Source: Candidatus Eiseniibacteriota bacterium (GTDB lineage: Bacteria; Eisenbacteria; RBG-16-71-46; JAGVPR01). Taken from it: 6,160 nt of DNA. Each line of letters opens with the position of its first letter. Within the stretch, counting starts at the first letter, position 1. Below, one piece after another: positions 1 to 5,160 of the stretch. A program made the translations under genes and the position numbers. Where the stretch lies: positions 1-6,160 of the forward strand of contig JAGVPR010000065.1 of the NCBI GenBank assembly GCA_020052115.1, read 5' to 3'. The notes beneath the pieces were generated by a model that did no database searches, was not told where the DNA came from, and saw only the letters and a program-made list of their open reading frames with translations.

Positions 1-166
1 CGAAGGGGCCGGGCGGCGAGCGCCGTCGTCGAACCCTCGTCAGCCCCAGAATTCGCGGCCGGCGCCGCCCGCGGCGCGATCCGCGGAAAAACCGCCGGCC
101 AAGCCGGCATTGCGATCGCTCATTGGTAAGATCTTCGGCGGGTGGGGTGGACGGGGTAAGGGCTGA
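1..166 (+). CDS. Possible C-terminal end of an upstream gene (partial, disordered tail)
   Basis: The frame starting at base 2 is open from the window edge to a TGA at 164-166 and would give the last 54 residues of a protein. The translation is rich in Pro, Ala, Arg and Ser, and ends in a short hydrophobic and glycine-rich stretch, SLIGKIFGGWGGRGKG. Such tails occur at the ends of RNA-binding proteins such as DEAD-box helicases, but no domain is visible, so I name no function. The stop lies 25 bases before the next start codon, which would suit an operon. The other two forward frames are also open here: frame 1 stops at 127-129, and frame 3 runs into the next gene. Third-position GC does not separate frames 1 and 2, so this choice rests on the look of the protein and the spacing to the next gene. 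Confidence 0.35.
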   Translation, partial: EGAGRRAPSSNPRQPQNSRPAPPAARSAEKPPAKPALRSLIGKIFGGWGGRGKG

Positions 167-179
167 CCTGGAGCACCAC

Positions 180-186
180 GGAGAGA
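180..186 (+). promoter_or_regulatory. Ribosome binding site that decides the start of the peptidase-propeller-barrel gene
   Basis: GGAGAGA lies five bases upstream of ATG 192. The in-frame ATG 123 upstream has no such site. Starting at 192 puts a standard signal peptide at the N-terminus, whereas starting at 123 would add 23 residues in front of it. This settles the start at 192. Confidence 0.7.
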
Positions 187-191
187 TCGCG

Positions 192-3032
192 ATGAAGCCT
201 CGGTGGCGGACGCTCGCTGCGTTGGCGGCGGCCGTGATCCTGGCCTCCATTTCGGGGCCGCGTCAGGCGCGAGCGCAGTTCGGCCAGAACAAGGTCCAGT
301 ACGAGACCTTTCAATGGAAGGCGCTGAAGACCGAGCACACTCGCCTCTACCATTACGGCATCTCCGACGAAACGGCGCACGACGCCGCTCGGATCATCGA
401 AGCGGGCTACGCCGGCATCTCCGATCTCATCGGGCATGATGTCTCGGATCCCGTGCCCATCCTCCTCTACGCCTCGCCGAACCACTTCCGGCAGACGAAC
501 GCCGTTTCGGGGCTCATCGGCGAAGGCACGGGTGGCGTCACCGAGTCGTTTCGCAACCGCGTCATCCTTCCCTTCACGGGCTCCACCGCACAGCTCGCCC
601 ACGTGATGACGCATGAGATGACGCACGCCTTCCAGTTCGATCTGCTCGCGGGCGGGATCTTCGGCGTTCGCTCCGGACCGCCGCTCTGGGCGATCGAGGG
701 GATGGCCGAGTTCATATCGGTCGGCCACGATCCCTTCACCGACATGTGGGTCCGCGACGCGCTGCGCCACAAGAAGCTCCCGACACTGCGCCAGCTCGCA
801 GGCGTCGGCGACATCCGCGTCTACCGCATGGGACAAGCGGTCTGGGGCTTCGTCTCCGACACTTACGGCCGCGAGGCCGCGGGCACGGCGATGCTGCGTA
901 TCAGCCAAGGCTCGCCCGCGGATTCCGTGCTCGCCTCCGCCGCCGGAGTCGCCGCCGACAGCGTCTCTCGCGCGTGGCACGCCTACGAAAGGAATCGTCT
1001 CGACATCGAGCGCGGAACCGGCGCGCCGGACGTCGGTCGCGCCCTCACGTCGCACGAGCGCTACATGGAGGACTTCCACATCGCGCCGGCTCTCGCGCCG
1101 GACGGCTCGAAGGTGGCCTTCTTCACGAACGACGATCTGTTCATAGATCTGGTCGTCACCGACATCGCGGGCCGCCACCGGAAGCGAATCTTCAGAGGCG
1201 GGCGCAGCGCCTCGTTCGAGTCGCTCAGATTCCTCGACTCGGCCGCGTCGTTTTCGCCCGACGGGAGGTGGCTCGCCGTCATCGCCACGGCCGACGGCAA
1301 GGACGTTGTCCGGATCCTGGACGCGGCGAACGGCGACGTGCACCGGACGATCCACGTGAAAGCCGAGGGACTCGCAAGCCCCACGTGGTCGCCCGACGGC
1401 TCGCAGATCGCGCTCGTGGGCCTCAGCGGCGGATGGTCGGACCTCTATGTCGTTGATAGCGACGGAAAGGACGTGCGCCGGTTGACGAGCGACCGATACG
1501 CCGCGCTCCACCCGTCGTGGTCGCCCGACGGCCGCACGCTGGCGTTCGCGACGGACAGAAGCGCTCCGGACAGCCTCGCGGCCCTCGCTCACGCCTCCTT
1601 GCGCATCGCGCTCTACGATCTCGGCACGGGCGACGTCCGCGTCCTCACGGATGGCCCGGGCGACGATATCTCGCCCGCCTGGTCGCCCGACGGCCGCCTC
1701 ATCGCGTTCACCTCGAGCCGCGACGGCCGCTACAACCTGTACGTCGTGCCCGCCGAGGGGGGCGAGAGGCGGCGGCTGACCGACCTCGTCGGCGGCGCGG
1801 TGGGGATCACGGATCTCTCGCCTTGCCTCTCGTGGTCGAAGAGCGGTTCGCTCGCCTTCACCGCGTTCGATCAGGGAGGATGGGATATCTACGTCGTGGA
1901 CGATGTGGATCAACTCATCGCGAACAGCACGCCAGCGACGGATGTGGGGCCGGCGAGCGGGCGGACCGAGGCGAAGTCGGCGCCGGGCTTCGCGGAGATC
2001 CCGCCGGACGCGAGCTACAACGTCCGTGACGCCAGCCGCCGGCTCGGACTCAACATGCTCGCGGGCGCCGTGGGGTTCGGAAGCAACGTCGGCTTCGCCG
2101 GCCAAACGCAGTTCTGGTTCTCCGATGTCTTCGGCGATCGCAACCTCCTCCTTTCGGCCGACGTGTACGGCAGTCTCACGGAGAGCGACATCTCCGCGGC
2201 CTACCTCAACCTCGGACACCGCTTCCAGTACGGCATCGAGGGCTATCAGTTCCGGAACGACTTCGGCTTCTTCACGGCCAGTGACGAGATCGGGTTTCGC
2301 AGCCAGATATTCCGCGGCGTGGCGGTCATCGGATCGCTTCCGCAAAGCCGGTTCCTGCGTGTGGAAGGCGCCCTGGAAGGGGCTGCCGTGGAGGACCGCG
2401 TCGTCACCCAGTCGTTCGAGGCCGACTCGGTGAACGTCTCGAATCGCGGGACGCTCTTCTACGCCGCGCCGTCTGTCGCGATCGTGTACGACAACTCCGT
2501 CTTCGGGGGAACAGGGCCGCTTGCAGGACGCCGGGTGCGCCTCGATCTGGAGACCACGTTCGGCGATTTACAGTCGAGCCTCGTGCTGGGCGATCTGCGC
2601 GGATACGCGTACGCGGGACGTCTGTCGTGCTTCGCGGGCCGCGTCGCCGCCGGAACCAGCTTCGGGCCGGATGCGCGGATCTTCCGCCTGGGCGGCGCCT
2701 TCACCTTCCGGGGAGCCGAGTACGGTGACATTTCAGGAACGAGCGCGGTGTTCACCAATCTCGAGTTCAGGTTCTCCGTGTTGCCCCGGATGAGCTTCCT
2801 CTACATCGTGCCCTTCGTGGATGTCGCGGGGGCATGGGAGGATGCGGAGTCGTTCCGGTTCGCCGATGCGACCGGCGGGTACCGGCTTCAGGCGGCGCGC
2901 GCGGCTTACGGGATCGGCGTGCACCTCGGGCTCGGCGGGCTCGTTCTGCGCTACGACATCGGCCAGCCGACCGATCTCCGCGAGAACCTGGGCAAGGCGC
3001 AGCATTTCTTCACGATCGCGCCCGACTTCTGA
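192..3032 (+). CDS. Exported HExxH metallopeptidase-like / TolB-like propeller / Omp85-like outer-membrane barrel fusion
   Basis: A 946-residue protein with three recognisable modules. Residues 1-28 form a signal peptide: basic start MKPRWR, hydrophobic core, and a likely cut after ARA before Gln29. Residues about 30-280 form a peptidase_MA-like domain with the zinc motif H141-E-M-T-H145 and a downstream EGMAE (E169-E173), where E169 is the likely third ligand as in gluzincins. Residues about 290-575 hold six repeats around an SPDG-type core (for example SPTWSPDGSQIALVG and SPAWSPDGRLIAFTSSRDG), the PD40/TolB propeller signature. After a Pro/Ala/Thr linker, residues about 610-946 are alternating polar/aromatic strands. 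They carry FRGAEYG (839-845), which resembles the (V/I)RGF/Y loop-6 motif of Omp85 barrels, and end in Phe, the usual outer-membrane beta-signal. No POTRA domains are evident. Seen: the motifs and domain order. Known: each family separately. Inferred: an outer-membrane protein with its peptidase and propeller in the periplasm. Substrate and activity are unknown. It shares an operon with the glycosyltransferase downstream. Confidence 0.9.
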   Translation: MKPRWRTLAALAAAVILASISGPRQARAQFGQNKVQYETFQWKALKTEHTRLYHYGISDETAHDAARIIEAGYAGISDLIGHDVSDPVPILLYASPNHFRQTNAVSGLIGEGTGGVTESFRNRVILPFTGSTAQLAHVMTHEMTHAFQFDLLAGGIFGVRSGPPLWAIEGMAEFISVGHDPFTDMWVRDALRHKKLPTLRQLAGVGDIRVYRMGQAVWGFVSDTYGREAAGTAMLRISQGSPADSVLASAAGVAADSVSRAWHAYERNRLDIERGTGAPDVGRALTSHERYMEDFHIAPALAPDGSKVAFFTNDDLFIDLVVTDIAGRHRKRIFRGGRSASFESLRFLDSAASFSPDGRWLAVIATADGKDVVRILDAANGDVHRTIHVKAEGLASPTWSPDGSQIALVGLSGGWSDLYVVDSDGKDVRRLTSDRYAALHPSWSPDGRTLAFATDRSAPDSLAALAHASLRIALYDLGTGDVRVLTDGPGDDISPAWSPDGRLIAFTSSRDGRYNLYVVPAEGGERRRLTDLVGGAVGITDLSPCLSWSKSGSLAFTAFDQGGWDIYVVDDVDQLIANSTPATDVGPASGRTEAKSAPGFAEIPPDASYNVRDASRRLGLNMLAGAVGFGSNVGFAGQTQFWFSDVFGDRNLLLSADVYGSLTESDISAAYLNLGHRFQYGIEGYQFRNDFGFFTASDEIGFRSQIFRGVAVIGSLPQSRFLRVEGALEGAAVEDRVVTQSFEADSVNVSNRGTLFYAAPSVAIVYDNSVFGGTGPLAGRRVRLDLETTFGDLQSSLVLGDLRGYAYAGRLSCFAGRVAAGTSFGPDARIFRLGGAFTFRGAEYGDISGTSAVFTNLEFRFSVLPRMSFLYIVPFVDVAGAWEDAESFRFADATGGYRLQAARAAYGIGVHLGLGGLVLRYDIGQPTDLRENLGKAQHFFTIAPDF

Positions 3033-3088
3033 TGCCGGCCGACGGACCACGCATGAGACACAGCCAGCCCGCGGGCCGCCGCGCATGA
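3032..3088 (+). other. 18-codon bridging ORF, possible translational coupler
   Basis: An ATG at 3032-3034 overlaps the TGA of the preceding gene (TGATG). It opens an 18-codon frame, MPADGPRMRHSQPAGRRA, whose own TGA at 3086-3088 overlaps the ATG of the glycosyltransferase (ATGA). A second in-frame ATG lies at 3053. The peptide itself shows no recognisable feature. Its value may be to carry terminating ribosomes across the 52-base gap to the next gene, which has no clear Shine-Dalgarno sequence. In GC-rich DNA such overlaps can arise by chance, so this is a hypothesis and not a confirmed gene. Confidence 0.3.
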
Positions 3089-4317
3089 CGACCGCTCTGC
3101 TCGCGCTGCTCCTTTTCGCCTCGATGACCGCCATCGGCTTCGCGTTGCGGCGCCGCTGGACGAGCGTCAACCTCTACCGGCTCGAGCCGGAGGACGGCGC
3201 CGGGGTGCGCGAGGAGCCGGGGCAGGTCGACGCTTCGACCGCGGAGAACGTCTCGTACCCGCCGGTCGCGATCATCGTGCCGGCCCGCGACGAGGAAGAC
3301 CATCTCGAGGGAGCCCTCGCCTCGCTCGCAGCCCTCGACTACCCCGCCTACCGCGTCATCGTCGTGGACGACGGCTCGACCGACGGCACGGCCGCGATCG
3401 CCGAGAGGTACTCCGAACGCTGGGACCGCTTCCAGTGCATCGCGGCCGGCGAGCGGAAGGCCGGATGGGGCGGCAAGACATGGGCGCTCGAGTGCGGCCT
3501 TCGCGAGTGCACGGAACCCTGGGTGCTCTTCACCGACGCCGACGTGATACACCACCCGGCCTCTCTCGCCCGCGCAACCGAGCACGCGCAGAAGTCGGGC
3601 GCGGCGCTCGTCTCGGTGGTGCCGCGTTTCGTTTGCGAGAGCTTCTGGGAACGGCTCCTCATGCCGGCGTTCCTTCTCGTCGTCTCGAACCGCTTCCCGC
3701 CGGACCGCGTACGCGACCCGCGGTCGCGCGTCGCCGCGGCGTCCGGCGGATTCCTGCTCGTGCGGCGCGAGCTTCTCGAGCGGACCGGGGGGCTCGAGCC
3801 GGTGCGCGGGCGGGTGGCTGAAGACATCGCGATCGCCCGCCGGATCAAGCGGAGCGGCGAGCGGATCAGCATCTCGTACACGCGCAGCCTTCTCACAACC
3901 CGGATGTATTCTTCCCTCGGGCAGATCGCCGAGGGGCTCGGCAAGCACGCGCACGAGGGGATGTTCGACTCGACGCCGATCCTCTTGGCCGCGGTGATCG
4001 GCTCGTGGGTCGTGACCGTTCTCCCCTTCGCCACGCTCCTCGGCCTCGGCATCATCACACCGATCCTCGGGCTGCCGCCCATCAGCGGGCCGCTGCCCCA
4101 GTCCCACGGAGTCGCTTGCGCGATCGCCGCGGCCAGCTATATCGGAATGAAGCGAGTGTACGAGGAGTGGGTGGACTTCCTGGGAGTGCCCTTCGGTTTT
4201 TCTTGGGGCTATCCGCTGGCCGGTTTCGTTTACGGCCTCATCGCTCTCCGCGCGGCCGCGGAGAGGCTCTTCTTCGGCGGGCCGCGCTGGAAGGGGCGGA
4301 GGATCGGTCGGGATTAG
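3085..4317 (+). CDS. Membrane-anchored family 2 glycosyltransferase, HpnB-like
   Basis: A 410-residue GT-A fold glycosyltransferase that probably transfers a sugar from a nucleotide donor at the cytoplasmic face of the inner membrane. Residues 2-20 are a hydrophobic anchor followed by RRR. The catalytic domain begins near residue 60 with IIVPARDEED. Next come VVDDGSTDG (nucleotide-binding D95, D96), GWGGKTWAL (127-135), the metal-binding D151-A-D153 in LFTDADV, AASGGF (218-223), and E246-D247 in the position of the catalytic acid. Three hydrophobic segments follow at about 298-328, 343-356 and 369-391. GWGGKTWA, DADVIHHP, the AxSGGF segment and the overall length resemble the hopene-associated glycosyltransferase HpnB. 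CrtQ-type carotenoid glycosyltransferases are a related alternative. No other hopanoid gene is in the window, so the acceptor is unknown. I chose ATG 3085 because it gives the anchor at residue 2. The frame continues upstream only inside the previous gene. No good ribosome binding site is seen, which fits coupling to the upstream gene. Confidence 0.88.
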   Translation: MTTALLALLLFASMTAIGFALRRRWTSVNLYRLEPEDGAGVREEPGQVDASTAENVSYPPVAIIVPARDEEDHLEGALASLAALDYPAYRVIVVDDGSTDGTAAIAERYSERWDRFQCIAAGERKAGWGGKTWALECGLRECTEPWVLFTDADVIHHPASLARATEHAQKSGAALVSVVPRFVCESFWERLLMPAFLLVVSNRFPPDRVRDPRSRVAAASGGFLLVRRELLERTGGLEPVRGRVAEDIAIARRIKRSGERISISYTRSLLTTRMYSSLGQIAEGLGKHAHEGMFDSTPILLAAVIGSWVVTVLPFATLLGLGIITPILGLPPISGPLPQSHGVACAIAAASYIGMKRVYEEWVDFLGVPFGFSWGYPLAGFVYGLIALRAAAERLFFGGPRWKGRRIGRD

Positions 4318-4405
4318 TCAGGGGCCCCGTCTCTTCCTCCGCTTCGACGCGCGCGTCTCCATAACCGCGAGCCGCGGGGTGGGACGCCGAGGAGCCAGGG
4401 CCGGA

Positions 4406-4436
4406 CCGGGGCGGCGGCAATGCTCACGCGCCCCGG
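4406..4436. terminator. GC-rich hairpin between convergent genes, possible bidirectional terminator
   Basis: CCGGGGCG at 4406-4413 is exactly complementary to CGCCCCGG at 4429-4436, an 8-bp all-G/C stem with a 15-base loop. It can extend by two G-C pairs past a bulged A at 4405. It sits in the 132-base gap between the two converging stop codons (4317 and 4450), where a terminator is expected. No run of T follows on either strand, so it is not a classic intrinsic terminator. It may instead be a stability stem, or chance pairing in GC-rich DNA. Smaller stems also lie at 4365-4377, and a 12-base palindrome at 4346-4357. Confidence 0.3.
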
Positions 4437-4449
4437 CCCGGAGGGCGCG

Positions 4450-4926
4450 TCAGCCCTTGGCCACAGCGAGGCTCTTCTCGTTCGACGGGTGCAGTTCGAT
4501 GACCTTCCCGGGCTGCGCCGTGCGCGCACTCTCGCCCATGACACAGTTGCCCTGGAAGAAGACGCCGTCTTCGATCTTCAGGCTCTGCGCGTGGATGTCC
4601 CCCTCGACGTGCGCCCCTTGCACGAGCAGGACTCGCTCCTGGCCGTAGATCTTCCCCTTCACCGTGCCGGCCACGGTGATGTTGCGCCCTGAGAGATCGG
4701 CCTTGAGGCTTCCTTCGCAGCCCACCTCGATGTCGCCGACGGCATTCACGATGCCGTCAATGCTCCCGAAGATCTGGAGATTTCCGTTGACCTTCAACTC
4801 GCCCTGGAGGCGCGCGCCCTGCGCGATGTGCGTCGCCGACTCCAGCGTGCCGCGGTTCTTGCTCGGGCGGGGCTCCTCGGCGGGGGCCGAGTCGCGATCC
4901 CGATCATTCGTGGGACTGCGGAACAT
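4450..4926 (-). CDS. Bactofilin (polymer-forming cytoskeletal protein)
   Basis: A 158-residue bactofilin (DUF583/PF04519). Bactofilins polymerise without nucleotide into beta-helical filaments at the inner face of the cytoplasmic membrane and scaffold wall or envelope enzymes. Residues about 32-135 show the family's repeating short strands with regularly spaced Gly and hydrophobic residues: GELKVNGNLQIFGSIDG, then DIEVG, NITVAGTVKGKIYG, HVEGDIHAQSLKIEDG. The first 28 residues are charged and probably disordered. The short MF-plus-basic start resembles the membrane-binding N-terminus described in other bactofilins. The last 20 or so residues are a flexible tail. The frame is open a further 52 codons upstream, but AGGAGG six bases before ATG 4926 fixes this start, and the extension has no bactofilin character. 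The gene stands alone, convergent with the glycosyltransferase and divergent from the transporter. The M23 peptidase gene often found beside bactofilins is not in view. Confidence 0.93.
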   Translation of the reverse strand: MFRSPTNDRDRDSAPAEEPRPSKNRGTLESATHIAQGARLQGELKVNGNLQIFGSIDGIVNAVGDIEVGCEGSLKADLSGRNITVAGTVKGKIYGQERVLLVQGAHVEGDIHAQSLKIEDGVFFQGNCVMGESARTAQPGKVIELHPSNEKSLAVAKG

Positions 4927-4932
4927 ATTCTG

Positions 4933-4938
4933 CCTCCT
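4933..4938 (-). promoter_or_regulatory. Perfect Shine-Dalgarno of the bactofilin gene
   Basis: On the minus strand AGGAGG stands six bases ahead of ATG 4926 (CCTCCT as written on the plus strand). It is the strongest ribosome binding site in the window. It decides the start against the longer open frame reaching to 5082, and suggests efficient translation, as expected for a filament protein. Confidence 0.85.
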
Positions 4939-5034
4939 GAGCGATGACAATGGTGGGGTGGTAGACGTCAATCGTCGTATCGGCGCCCGCGGGGGGAAAC
5001 TTGAGGGCAAGAGGGCCGGTGCCCGCGTGTTTCT

Positions 5035-5064
5035 TTGACGCGAGCGGGCCGCGGAAGCTATTGT
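5035..5064 (+). promoter_or_regulatory. Candidate sigma70-type promoter for the OPA transporter
   Basis: TTGACG (5035-5040) matches five of six bases of the -35 consensus. After an 18-base spacer, TATTGT (5059-5064) matches four of six bases of the -10 consensus. Transcription would start near 5071 and give a leader of about 90 bases before TTG 5161. It lies in the 234-base gap between divergent genes, where a rightward promoter is needed. The rest of this gap (4927-5034 and 5065-5148) shows no operator-like dyad, riboswitch or small gene that I can support. Confidence 0.4.
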
Positions 5065-5148
5065 CGTGGACGCGCCGGACAATCTTCTCGACCGGCAGCT
5101 TGGAGCGTCGGCTCAAGTCCTCGGGGCTGTTCCTCCGATACCAGCCAC

Positions 5149-5154
5149 AGGGAG
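5149..5154 (+). promoter_or_regulatory. Ribosome binding site that decides a TTG start
   Basis: AGGGAG stands six bases before TTG 5161. The first in-frame ATG, at 5251, falls inside the first membrane segment and next to the substrate arginine, so it cannot be the start. This site together with TTG 5161 gives a normal cytoplasmic N-terminus. Confidence 0.65.
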
Positions 5155-5160
5155 ACTGCC

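Noticed and set aside
94..108. GCCGGC-CAA-GCCGGC hairpin upstream of the first full gene
   Set aside because: It is only 6 bp with a 3-base loop, has no T-run after it, and lies inside possible coding sequence. GCCGGC is itself a palindrome common in GC-rich DNA.
112..119. GCGATCGC octamer, identical to the cyanobacterial HIP1 repeat
   Set aside because: It is a lone copy as far as I noticed. One palindromic octamer in GC-rich DNA is expected by chance.
746..1456. Plus-strand 236-codon frame inside the fusion gene
   Set aside because: An arginine-rich +1 shadow of the peptidase/propeller reading frame, with no independent start signal.
120..2345. Long minus-strand open frame of 741 codons opposite the fusion gene
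   Set aside because: Its translation is low-complexity, rich in Arg, Glu, Val and Ala, with no domain. It mirrors a plus-strand gene with clear motifs, and long antisense frames are expected in GC-rich DNA.
3010..4107. Minus-strand open frame of 365 codons opposite the glycosyltransferase
   Set aside because: It lies fully opposite a gene with intact catalytic motifs, and its translation is Arg/Gly/Glu-rich with no family signature.
4944..4971. Minus-strand TTGACG with TGTCAT as a bactofilin promoter
   Set aside because: The start point would fall in the ribosome binding site at 4933-4938, leaving no usable leader.
4450..5082. Longer 210-residue version of the bactofilin
   Set aside because: The extra 52 residues are Ser/Arg/Pro-rich without family similarity, and a perfect AGGAGG precedes the internal ATG at 4926.
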